NCBI GenBank assembly: GCA_964598995.1
Contig: CAZRDR010000037.1
Location: forward strand, 1 to 14,779
Source of the DNA: JACROF01 sp964598995
GTDB lineage: Bacteria; Patescibacteriota; Microgenomatia; Levybacterales; UBA12049
Direction: 5' to 3'
Length of the DNA stretch: 14,779 nt
Positions within the stretch are counted from its first letter, which is position 1, and the number at the start of each line of letters is the position of its first letter. Under the pieces are notes generated by a model that did no database searches, was not told the origin of the DNA, and was given only the letters and a program-made list of their open reading frames with translations. Shown one piece after another: positions 7,046-12,788 of this stretch. Made by a program: the position numbers and the translations under genes.

Positions 7046-8836
7046 ATGCCCACCACCAATCTTAGCTTTGCGAAAATCGTCGCTACGCCGACAAGCAGTA
7101 GCTGGTCACAAGCATATAATGCCGGCAGTCTTTTTATTGTCTTAGCGCTCACGACAGATGATGAAGAATTACAAAAAGAGCTTCCTACCCACGGTAAGCA
7201 ACTATTAAGTAATCTCGAAGCCGAATTCTTCGGACTTGAGGATAAGAACTTCGAAACCATAAAAAAGGCAATTACCTCCTCACTTCCTGAGATGCCCGAG
7301 GCTATCACGATCTCCCTCGCCCTCGCTTTTTCTAAAGAAGACACGCTTTTTGCTTTTATTCTGGGAAGTGGCCGTATTACCTTAAAACGTTCAGATAAAA
7401 TCGGGGTTATCCTAGAAAATCTCGAATCTAATCGAGAACTGCATAGTTCAAGCGGATATCTTGAGTCAAATGACCTCATCTTGATCCAGACAGGAGCCTT
7501 CGCAGGGAGTGTTCCTCATAAGACAATCGTTGAGGCTCTTGAGAATTCACTTCCTAATGATATCGCTGAAATTATTTCTCCAAGTGTTCATGGTGGTACC
7601 GAAGGCGGTGCGTCAGCGATCATTCTTTCCTATAAAGGCATCAGTGCCCATCCACTTGAGGAAGAGCCTGAACAGGCTGAAGCTACACCTCAACCCTCAA
7701 GTGAGCCGATTAAGCATACTCAGCCCATTATTCATGAATCAGCCTACACGCATGATACATCGTCGATGCCCGACAAAGCATTTTCAGATGACACAGACGA
7801 TGAAAACGGTCCTTCTTTTATCAGTAATCTTACCGCTCGTCTACCCAAACTCAGCCTTCCGGGAGTAAAGCTTGATCGTCAAAAAAGAATTGTACTAGCC
7901 GCAACTTGTATTCTCTTAGGCCTCTTAATCGTGAGTATTATCTTTGTTCAAAAAAATAGTCAGTCGAGTAAAAACCATGCACTTTTTGAGGAGATCTACA
8001 CCTCAGCCAAAAAAGACTACGATGAAGCCGAAGGGTTACTCAGTCTAAATAAATCTCTCGCACGCGATGATTATCAGTCAGCCCGTCAGACATTATATAC
8101 GGCCAGCGGGAAATTCAAGCCAGGCTCAGACGAAGCGAATAAGATTAAAGAATTATCTGATCTCGTCGATAAGCGACTAGCTGAGTTCGGCGGTTCTTCC
8201 CAAGCGAATCTTAAAGAAGCTGACACCGCTTCCTCTCCAGTTCTAGCCGCACTTACCAAAGACGCTGTCCTGGCAGCAACGAGTGAAGATAGTACGGTCT
8301 ATACGATAACCAGTAAAGAAGTCGCAAAAGATGGCAGCAGTACTATCAAAAATGATTCGAACTGGTCGAATGTTAAAGCACTCGGCGTATTCTCTGGTAA
8401 TGTTTATGTCCTCGATACCAAAGCCCTCATTAAATTCATCCCTGCGGGCAGTGACTATGCTGAGTCTTCTTACTTTAAAGGCGATGCGCCAAGTCTTTCA
8501 AATGTAAAAAGTATGGCTATTGACAGTTCAATTTACCTGCTCTTTGCTGATGGATCCATCCAAAAATATACTCGCGGTACAAAAGACAACTTTAGTATTA
8601 ATGGACTGACTAAGAGCCTCGCCAACCCGGTAAGTATCTACACCTCTCCTGATGTTGAAAATATCTATGTTCTCGATCCGAGTAATAGCCGACTGGTTAA
8701 GCTTGATAAGTCAGGCACTTTTATTAAAGAATACGCTGCCAATCAACTCTCAGGGGCTAAGGCTCTAACTGTCAGTAAAGACGAAAAAACTGCCGCTATT
8801 CTTATTGGGACGAAAGTCTACGAACTCTCCCTTTAG
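7046..8836 (+). CDS. Membrane protein with degenerate PP2C-like N-terminal domain and beta-propeller-like C-terminal domain
   Basis: A 596-residue protein. Residues 1-197 resemble a PPM/PP2C phosphatase fold: FAFILGSGRITLKRSDKIG (103-120) sits where phosphatases have a-x-vGDSRaYlxR, LESNDLILIQTGAF (139-152) where they have lxxGDxlLLcSDGl, and GGASAIILSYKG (187-198) matches the final strand. The metal-binding aspartates are replaced (GSGR, QTGA), so catalysis is doubtful and a regulatory or binding role is inferred. An acidic, Pro-rich linker (200-275) follows, then one transmembrane helix (281-301). The outer part has a helical segment (about 310-380) and a repetitive beta domain (about 395-596) with elements such as NVYVLDTKALIKF, SIYLLFADGSIQKY and NIYVLDPSNSRLVKL, typical of propeller (NHL/WD-like) blades. 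This gives an inside-sensor/outside-propeller topology. The gene is monocistronic with a leaderless start. Confidence 0.8.
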   Translation: MPTTNLSFAKIVATPTSSSWSQAYNAGSLFIVLALTTDDEELQKELPTHGKQLLSNLEAEFFGLEDKNFETIKKAITSSLPEMPEAITISLALAFSKEDTLFAFILGSGRITLKRSDKIGVILENLESNRELHSSSGYLESNDLILIQTGAFAGSVPHKTIVEALENSLPNDIAEIISPSVHGGTEGGASAIILSYKGISAHPLEEEPEQAEATPQPSSEPIKHTQPIIHESAYTHDTSSMPDKAFSDDTDDENGPSFISNLTARLPKLSLPGVKLDRQKRIVLAATCILLGLLIVSIIFVQKNSQSSKNHALFEEIYTSAKKDYDEAEGLLSLNKSLARDDYQSARQTLYTASGKFKPGSDEANKIKELSDLVDKRLAEFGGSSQANLKEADTASSPVLAALTKDAVLAATSEDSTVYTITSKEVAKDGSSTIKNDSNWSNVKALGVFSGNVYVLDTKALIKFIPAGSDYAESSYFKGDAPSLSNVKSMAIDSSIYLLFADGSIQKYTRGTKDNFSINGLTKSLANPVSIYTSPDVENIYVLDPSNSRLVKLDKSGTFIKEYAANQLSGAKALTVSKDEKTAAILIGTKVYELSL

Positions 8837-8837
8837 A

Positions 8838-8866
8838 TTTACATTATGGCCTCAATCCTCTATCAT
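8838..8866 (+). promoter_or_regulatory. smpB promoter (-35 and -10), leaderless
   Basis: TTTACA at 8838-8843, a 17-nt spacer, and TATCAT at 8861-8866, followed by 6 nt and the smpB ATG at 8873. It is the best two-element promoter in the window, starting 2 nt after the upstream stop codon. Confidence 0.78.
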
Positions 8867-8872
8867 TAGGTC

Positions 8873-9313
8873 ATGAAAATTATCAATAAACGCGCACATT
8901 ATGACTATGAATTGCTCGAGACATTCGAGGCTGGCATAAATCTCCAAGGCCAAGAAGTCAAAGCCGTCCGTGAAGGCCATGCTGATCTCACCGGCAGCTT
9001 CGCTCGCATCGTCGGCAGTGAGGCCTATTTAGTCAACGCTAAAATCTTTCCTTATGAATATGCCCGGACTGAGAATTACGATCAAAATCGAACAAGAAAG
9101 TTACTCCTTCATAAGAAAGAAATCATTAGTCTCAAGGCTAAAACGGACGGTGCAAACTTGACAATCGTGCCTGTATCGATGTATACTACGCATAATCTCA
9201 TTAAGGTCGAACTCGCACTTGGGAAGTCTCGAAAACAGTTTAACAAGCGCGAACAGAAAAAAAGGCGAGATCTCGACAGGGAGACCCAATCTCTCCTCAA
9301 ATCCCGCTTTTAG
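8873..9313 (+). CDS. smpB: SsrA-binding protein SmpB
   Basis: The 146-residue RNA-binding partner of tmRNA. It binds the tRNA-like domain of ssrA and delivers it to stalled ribosomes in trans-translation. Conserved blocks are NKRAHYDYELLETFEAGINL (5-24), GQEVKAVREG (26-35), the loop PYEYARTENYDQNRTRKLLLHKKEI with the RKLLLHKxEI signature, and the basic C-terminal tail (GKSRKQFNKREQKKRRDLDRE) that enters the empty mRNA channel. The start ATG has no Shine-Dalgarno site but lies 6 nt after a -10 box. The ssrA gene begins 67 bp downstream on the same strand, so both components of the rescue system are encoded together. Length and motif order are normal; only small substitutions are seen (YDQNRTRK for the usual HDPxRxRK). 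Confidence 0.97.
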   Translation: MKIINKRAHYDYELLETFEAGINLQGQEVKAVREGHADLTGSFARIVGSEAYLVNAKIFPYEYARTENYDQNRTRKLLLHKKEIISLKAKTDGANLTIVPVSMYTTHNLIKVELALGKSRKQFNKREQKKRRDLDRETQSLLKSRF

Positions 9314-9380
9314 TCGCTCATTAATAGTCTAATCAGTATCCACTTTCATCCTTTGAGACCGGAACGCTTGAAGGGTGTAA

Positions 9381-9795
9381 GGGGATGAACTGATTCGACG
9401 GAATACGTACTTTAAAAACTGCAAGCCGACATTGATTAGTTGTCGTAAAACAATGATCAAACAATAAATGCTAAATCTAGCATTGAAGCTTTAAGAGCTG
9501 AGAAGGATGCAATTCTTGCAAAACTCGCTTCTCTTACTGCTCCTCGCGCTTACGCATTCGCTGCGTAAGACATTATGAGGTGTCTCTCTCGTCTTTCTCA
9601 ATGGGATGTTAGAGGCATAATTTAAGTTGAGTGATGACCCTAAGTTTGATTTGGCTTAGTGTCTAATTTTAAGCAAATCTAGATGAAGTTATACCTGTTC
9701 GTTGGTCACGGCTTCACCACACTTATGAACGAACTACGCTTGTAGATGTTTTTGATTTACTTTTTCGGACGCCGGATCACACCCGGCCATCTCCA
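9381..9795 (+). ncRNA. ssrA: Transfer-messenger RNA (tmRNA)
   Basis: One-piece tmRNA of about 415 nt that rescues stalled ribosomes and adds a degradation tag. The 5' end GGGGATG pairs with CATCTCC (9788-9794), discriminator A9795; CCA is not encoded. The 5' segment has the diagnostic GATTCGACGG. Helix 2 is formed by 9414-9425 (AAAAACTGCAAG) with 9739-9753. Pseudoknot 1 is at about 9426-9455 (CGAC/GTCG plus CATTG/CAATG). The 3' end has TTTTTCGGACG then T-stem GCCGG/CCGGC. The tag frame most likely resumes at GCT 9470 and runs 32 codons to TAA 9566-9568, ending in A-Y-A-F-A-A, a typical degron. The tag is long and helix-like, and the T-loop ATCACAC is non-canonical (see findings). No clear promoter is seen at 9314-9380, so it may be processed from smpB read-through. 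Confidence 0.96.
9470..9568 (+). other. tmRNA-encoded proteolysis tag reading frame
   Basis: Likely resume codon GCT at 9470 (14 nt after pseudoknot 1, A at position -4), then 31 further sense codons and TAA. The tag starts A-K-S-S-I-E-A-L, has a charged amphipathic middle (R-A-E-K-D-A-I-L-A-K-L) and ends T-A-P-R-A-Y-A-F-A-A. The frame is open further upstream to AAC 9448, so AAT 9467 is an alternative resume codon. Confidence 0.75.
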
Positions 9796-9800
9796 CATAT

Positions 9801-9832
9801 AAAAACCCTATAGTTTGCTATAGGGTTTTTTT
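9801..9832 (+). terminator. Rho-independent terminator of ssrA
   Basis: Perfect stem CCCTATAG (9806-9813) / CTATAGGG (9818-9825) with loop TTTG, followed by seven T; the flanking A-run can extend the stem with the T-tract. It lies 6 nt after the tmRNA 3' end. Confidence 0.95.
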
Positions 9833-9834
9833 GA

Positions 9835-9843
9835 TGGTATACT
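9835..9843 (+). promoter_or_regulatory. Extended -10 promoter for the leader/cassette after ssrA
   Basis: TGG-TATACT, directly after the ssrA terminator. The start site would be near 9850. No start codon at the usual 6-7 nt opens a useful frame (TTG 9848 gives six codons), so this transcript has a leader of about 168 nt to the ATG at 10018, or is a non-coding RNA. Confidence 0.6.
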
Positions 9844-9849
9844 CCCCTT

Positions 9850-10004
9850 GTCTTTAATTTATGCTTAAGCCATTACTTTTTGTACTGCGGTTTAGCTCAT
9901 AAGTTCCAGATTTGCACGTTAAGAGTAATGAAATCACCCATGGGTGACCATTTTTGTATCTAGCGTTAGATGCAGAAACGGTCACCTGTGGAGGTGGCAT
10001 AACC
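9850..10004 (+). promoter_or_regulatory. Structured 5' leader of the GC-rich ORF (candidate cis-regulatory RNA)
   Basis: This stretch contains no convincing gene. It holds a perfect 14-bp palindrome TCACCCATGGGTGA (9934-9947), an overlapping inverted repeat GGTGACC (9943-9949) / GGTCACC (9980-9986), and a small hairpin CACCT-gtgg-AGGTG (9983-9996) that shares bases with the second repeat. These three pairings are mutually exclusive, which is what attenuators and riboswitch-like leaders show. The last hairpin stands 8 nt upstream of the Shine-Dalgarno site. I recognise no known riboswitch family; the pairing and the regulatory role are inferred. Confidence 0.35.
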
Positions 10005-10011
10005 AAAGGAG
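10005..10011 (+). promoter_or_regulatory. Canonical Shine-Dalgarno site
   Basis: AAAGGAG placed 6 nt before the ATG at 10018. It is the only clear Shine-Dalgarno site in the window and decides this start. Confidence 0.85.
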
Positions 10012-10017
10012 CTATTC

Positions 10018-10329
10018 ATGCCCCGAAAGAAAAAAGATTCTGCCACACCAGTGGCTGAATCAACCAAACCACCCGTCGTCATCGTCGTCACGGCCGACAC
10101 AGACGGCCAGCCCGGCCCGAATGGGTCGACCAGGCTGATCTTCTTCCGGCTTGAGGACGGCGACTGTCCCGACCCCGACCTCGAGCAGATGCTCCGAGAG
10201 CGTCGGCAAGAGGGGCGATCTCTCCTGCTCGCAGGAGCACCGAAGGTCAAGAAGGGCCAACAGCTCACGCTCACCCACCTCCCCTCGCTCGGGAGCGAAT
10301 GGTTCAGCGTGGCCAAAGCCACCCGCTGA
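10018..10329 (+). CDS. Small GC-rich hypothetical protein, probably acquired
   Basis: A 103-residue protein of unknown function. Nothing in it matches a family I know. It has a basic start (MPRKKK), a Pro/Thr/Ala-rich stretch, a hydrophobic beta-like strand VVIVVTADTD, GSTRLIFFRLEDGDCPDPDLEQML, an Arg-rich segment RERRQEGRSLLLAGAPKVKKGQQLTL, and ends SEWFSVAKATR. No signal peptide or membrane helix is seen, so it is probably a small soluble cytoplasmic protein. Support for coding is strong: canonical Shine-Dalgarno at correct spacing, strong GC bias at third codon positions (GTC, GCC, CTC, CTG, CGG) and a terminator-like hairpin directly after the stop. Base composition is far from its neighbours: 158 of 240 bases (66%) are G/C at 10081-10320, against 102 of 240 (43%) at 10441-10680. 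Recent horizontal transfer is inferred. Confidence 0.75.
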   Translation: MPRKKKDSATPVAESTKPPVVIVVTADTDGQPGPNGSTRLIFFRLEDGDCPDPDLEQMLRERRQEGRSLLLAGAPKVKKGQQLTLTHLPSLGSEWFSVAKATR

Positions 10330-10347
10330 TTTCGTTTCACTCGACAC

Positions 10348-10385
10348 GCCCGCCCAGGAGATTCCTGGGCGGGCTTCCCGTTTTT
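10348..10385 (+). terminator. GC-rich hairpin terminator after the small ORF
   Basis: Perfect 12-bp stem GCCCGCCCAGGA (10348-10359) / TCCTGGGCGGGC (10363-10374) with loop GAT, followed by TTCCCG and TTTTT. The hairpin starts 18 nt after the stop codon and shares the high GC of the ORF. The T-tract is interrupted. Confidence 0.8.
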
Positions 10386-10403
10386 AAATACCCTTATTCG
10401 ATT

Positions 10404-10412
10404 TGCTATACT
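10404..10412 (+). promoter_or_regulatory. Extended -10 promoter of the 10419 gene (leaderless)
   Basis: TGC-TATACT followed by 6 nt (aattgc) and the ATG at 10419. It lies just after the GC-rich terminator. Confidence 0.75.
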
Positions 10413-10418
10413 AATTGC

Positions 10419-11018
10419 ATGAGCTGGATTCCCATGCTGGATAATGAGCAATTCACCTTCTCTACTGAGGATTTACCTGCATTAATTCATGCCGAAAAAG
10501 GGACTGGTGCAGGTCGCTTCTCACTCGCACTCCTTATTCAGCTTTTCTTCCAGGGAGAACCTCTGCTTATTGTCAGTAGTGGCACCGATGTCAAAGACGC
10601 CTTTATCGAACAAACTCATGCCGAAGATAAATTAGGTACTATAACCTCACTTGAAGACATCAAAGAGCAGAGTTATAAACAAGTCCTCTTTATTCTTAAC
10701 GAACAGCAAGATCTCCTCCCTGAGGTTATTCGTTCTCTTGAAGACTTTTCAGAACGTGTAGTTTTACTGACAAAGTTCGAAGGATTTAGTAAAGAATCTC
10801 TTGCCCTTTTCTATGGCCATCCCAAAACGATCTATACCGTAGATCTCAATACAAGTGAAGCCAAAGAGCCACTCCTCCAGCTGAAATACATGACAAAGAT
10901 TTTCTTCTCACCTCTATATAATGATTTTCGGCTCAACCTCCCACCTTTGGAACAGTATCATGGGTATTATCAAGGGCGCACCGCCACAGGTACCGTCAGC
11001 CTCCTCGAATCTGAGTAG
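10419..11018 (+). CDS. Hypothetical protein with degenerate P-loop-like N-terminus
   Basis: A 199-residue soluble protein that I cannot assign to a family with confidence. The start is the ATG at 10419, chosen because an extended -10 box ends 6 nt before it; the open frame upstream runs back through the GC-rich terminator and is not credible as coding. Residues 24-54 (HAEKGTGAGRFSLALLIQLFFQGEPLLIVSS) look like a Walker-A region of a RecA-like ATPase with the lysine replaced by Arg (GTGAGRFS), followed by a hydrophobic strand, and YKQVLFILNEQQDLL (86-100) resembles a Walker-B strand without the acidic pair. It may therefore be a nucleotide-binding fold that has lost ATPase activity. The PgeF-like gene begins 23 nt downstream with its own -10 box. 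Confidence 0.7.
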   Translation: MSWIPMLDNEQFTFSTEDLPALIHAEKGTGAGRFSLALLIQLFFQGEPLLIVSSGTDVKDAFIEQTHAEDKLGTITSLEDIKEQSYKQVLFILNEQQDLLPEVIRSLEDFSERVVLLTKFEGFSKESLALFYGHPKTIYTVDLNTSEAKEPLLQLKYMTKIFFSPLYNDFRLNLPPLEQYHGYYQGRTATGTVSLLESE

Positions 11019-11023
11019 TTTTC

Positions 11024-11032
11024 TGCTACAAT
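11024..11032 (+). promoter_or_regulatory. Extended -10 promoter of the PgeF-like gene
   Basis: TGC-TACAAT ends 9 nt before the ATG at 11042, predicting a leader of 0-3 nt. No Shine-Dalgarno site is present. Confidence 0.65.
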
Positions 11033-11041
11033 CTATTTTCC

Positions 11042-11905
11042 ATGCCAGATATCTTAGACCAGCTTGCTTATAAATCTGGGCAAGAGCCCTTTCATGAGGA
11101 CACGGTCATCATCCCGCTTCTTACGCTCAAAGGGATAACCCATGCAATCTCCATGGGCCCAGCTAGCCAGAATATGGCTGAGAGTTTTAACTTTAGTGGC
11201 GTAGGCCTGAGCGCTATCCAAAAAGAATTCCTGCAAAAAAATAGCTTGTCTGACTTTTCAACCGCATATATAAGTCACGTTCCTAGACCTGAGGAAGATA
11301 AACTCATCGATATAACTAAGCCAAATAAGTCAGGTGCCTCACTTGCTGTCCCAGCCGAGGGCATGTTCACCACCCTCCCAGGAGTACCGCTTATCCACAA
11401 ACCTGCTGACTGCCCGACAGCAATTATCTATGGGAAAAGTACTACTGGAAATGCTGTGTTAGGACTTATTCACCTCGGCCGTCCCCAGGTAAATAATAGA
11501 ACTACTGAAACAGCTCTTGAGCACTTAGAAAAAAAGTATGACGTGGATCTCACAACAATTACCGTGGGTATTAGTCCCAGTATTAGCCCTTCACATTATT
11601 TCATTAAAGAGCAGGATCAAGTCGCAAAAAATATACTCGATCTTTCGTATTGGGACGGGTATGTCAAGCGAAATGAGATCAATCATCAGCCAGTCTTACA
11701 GGTAAATGTCTTGGGGAAAATCCTCAGTGTTTTATCTGAGTTCGGTGTTCCGGAGCAGAACATCCAGGCCTATGGTCACTCGCCTGAGGTAGATACCTAC
11801 ACGCTTGCTGCCAAAAATCCACCACTGGCTTTCTCACACCGCTATGCGATCAGTACGAACCAGCCAGAAAAAAATGGCCGTATCATGGTGGCTTGTGAGT
11901 TATAA
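11042..11905 (+). CDS. PgeF/YfiH (Cu-oxidase_4, laccase-domain) family protein, divergent
   Basis: A 287-residue protein of the YfiH/PgeF/LACC1 family, known as 'polyphenol oxidase' in older annotation and for purine-nucleoside phosphorylase/deaminase or peptidoglycan-editing activity in characterised members. The zinc-binding triad is recognisable: His79 (YISHV, where relatives have qvH), Cys124 in KPADCPTAIIY (family motif ADCxP) and His144 in LGLIHLGRPQVNN (family motif HAGWRG). VGISPSISPSHYFI (175-188) matches the IGPsIxxxxYeV segment, and PPLAFSHRYAIST (260-272) the FfSyRR segment near the C-terminus. The GWRG loop is altered to GRPQ, so specificity is uncertain. Either nucleoside salvage or wall editing would suit the neighbourhood. 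Its 3' end overlaps the convergent comF gene by 6 bp. Confidence 0.8.
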   Translation: MPDILDQLAYKSGQEPFHEDTVIIPLLTLKGITHAISMGPASQNMAESFNFSGVGLSAIQKEFLQKNSLSDFSTAYISHVPRPEEDKLIDITKPNKSGASLAVPAEGMFTTLPGVPLIHKPADCPTAIIYGKSTTGNAVLGLIHLGRPQVNNRTTETALEHLEKKYDVDLTTITVGISPSISPSHYFIKEQDQVAKNILDLSYWDGYVKRNEINHQPVLQVNVLGKILSVLSEFGVPEQNIQAYGHSPEVDTYTLAAKNPPLAFSHRYAISTNQPEKNGRIMVACEL

Positions 11906-12589
11906 TCCGTGAGCTAAAGCTAACCCGTAGACAGCCTTTGCACCGTTGCGCTTGAGGAGTTTAGCTGCTTCATTCATCGTACTCCCTGAAGTTACCACAT
12001 CATCAATAAGAAAGATCGTCTTCCCGGTTATGCCACTTCCCTCTACTATGCTGAATGCACCTTTCACATTTTCTCTTCGTTCTTTCTGCGTCTTACCTAC
12101 TTGGCGTTCTGTCTTGACTTGACGAATCAGGAGCTTCTTAATCGGTAACCCCAACCGTATTCCCAGATCAATTGCCATAATTTCTGATTGGTTATATCCT
12201 CTTTCACGTAATCGTTTTTTATGAAGAGGAATAGGTAATAAAAAAGAACTCTGCTTATCGACGTTATAAAAGGCTTCTTGTTGAATGAGACCTTCGTACA
12301 TAAGCTGCCCAATAACCCTACGCAGATCTGTCAAATACGGTTGGAATTTAAACTGATAAACAAGCTTTTTAGTAATGCCTTTATAGACGAGGCTAGCAAA
12401 AATTCCATCGATGTCGTATTTACCTTTACAGACTGGATGAGTAAGACCTCCGACTGCTTGTCGTCCACACACACCACAGATTAAAGGAGCATCAAAATCA
12501 AACAGGATAAAACAATCGCTACAGATATAACTCCCAAATTTTCTACAATTAATGCATCTCTTAGGGAAGAATATTCCGAGGATATCCAC
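11900..12589 (-). CDS. comF: ComF family protein (phosphoribosyltransferase-like, DNA uptake)
   Basis: A homologue of ComFC/GntX, cytoplasmic, required for natural DNA uptake in competent bacteria. With a GTG start at 12589 it has 229 residues. The N-terminal zinc region holds CxxC pairs RCINC and ICSDC (Cys12, 15, 23, 26) and ICGVCG plus a further Cys at 54. Then come IPLHKKRLRERGYNQSE (120-136), the KTERQVGKTQKERRENVKGAF block and the PRPP-loop IFLIDDVVTSGST (192-204). An ATG at 12652 opens the frame 21 codons earlier, but that version would run into the tRNA-Ser gene and its promoter. The GTG lies 6 nt after an extended -10 (TGT-TACACT) and gives MDILGIFFPKRC, the usual ComF N-terminus. 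It is often retained in Patescibacteria together with type IV pili and ComEC. Confidence 0.93.
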   Translation of the reverse strand: MDILGIFFPKRCINCRKFGSYICSDCFILFDFDAPLICGVCGRQAVGGLTHPVCKGKYDIDGIFASLVYKGITKKLVYQFKFQPYLTDLRRVIGQLMYEGLIQQEAFYNVDKQSSFLLPIPLHKKRLRERGYNQSEIMAIDLGIRLGLPIKKLLIRQVKTERQVGKTQKERRENVKGAFSIVEGSGITGKTIFLIDDVVTSGSTMNEAAKLLKRNGAKAVYGLALAHGL

Positions 12590-12595
12590 ACCACC

Positions 12596-12604
12596 AGTGT
12601 AACA
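12596..12604 (-). promoter_or_regulatory. Extended -10 promoter of comF (leaderless, GTG start)
   Basis: TGT-TACACT on the minus strand, followed by 6 nt (ggtggt) and GTG at 12589. It is back to back with the tRNA-Ser promoter, 16 nt away. Confidence 0.65.
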
Positions 12605-12620
12605 AAGCCAAAATGGCAAA

Positions 12621-12629
12621 TGATATAAT
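12621..12629 (+). promoter_or_regulatory. Extended -10 promoter of tRNA-Ser(GCU)
   Basis: TGA-TATAAT; transcription would begin near 12636, a few bases before the tRNA 5' end at 12640. Confidence 0.75.
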
Positions 12630-12639
12630 GACTTCTCAA

Positions 12640-12730
12640 GGAGGAGTCGCATAGTTGGTCCATTGCGGGGGCATGCTAAGCCTCTGAGCCTCTAAAAGGG
12701 CTCGCGCAGGTTCAAATCCTGTCTCCTCCG
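12640..12730 (+). tRNA. tRNA-Ser (anticodon GCU)
   Basis: Acceptor GGAGGAG (12640-12646) pairs with CTCCTCC (12723-12729), discriminator G12730, CCA not encoded. The anticodon arm is GGGGC-ATGCTAA-GCCTC with anticodon GCT, reading AGC/AGU serine codons. A long class II variable arm (GAGCCT-ctaaa-AGGGCTC, containing an extended stem) and T-arm GCAGG-TTCAAAT-CCTGT are complete. It is encoded between comF and the metal ATPase. Confidence 0.96.
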
Positions 12731-12773
12731 CACTCAGGCAGTGATTTCAATCACGTTTTCCTCTTTTCACTCT

Positions 12774-12782
12774 TGGTATACT
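12774..12782 (+). promoter_or_regulatory. Extended -10 promoter of the P-type ATPase gene (leaderless)
   Basis: TGG-TATACT followed by 6 nt (gaatgt) and the ATG at 12789. Confidence 0.75.
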
Positions 12783-12788
12783 GAATGT

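Noticed and set aside
9314..9380. A dedicated ssrA promoter
   Set aside because: Weak TA-rich strings are present (around 9328-9340), but none is at the right distance from 9381; read-through from smpB with processing is as likely.
9887..9899. tRNA-like opening GCGGTTTAGCTCA in the ssrA-downstream leader
   Set aside because: It resembles a tRNA acceptor/D-arm start, but no matching 3' acceptor strand, anticodon arm or TTCRANY loop follows at the correct distance.
10299..10418. Upstream extension of the 10419 gene to 10299
   Set aside because: This part would translate the GC-rich terminator and the end of the preceding ORF in another frame; a promoter lies between it and the ATG at 10419.
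9966..10451. Long antisense open frames across the GC-rich cassette (161 and 95 codons)
   Set aside because: High GC lowers stop-codon frequency. They have no ribosome site or promoter, while the + frame has Shine-Dalgarno, promoter and terminator.
12590..12652. Longer comF reading frame from the ATG at 12652
   Set aside because: It would overlap the tRNA-Ser gene and its promoter, has no -10 box or Shine-Dalgarno site in front, and the added residues do not look like a ComF N-terminus.
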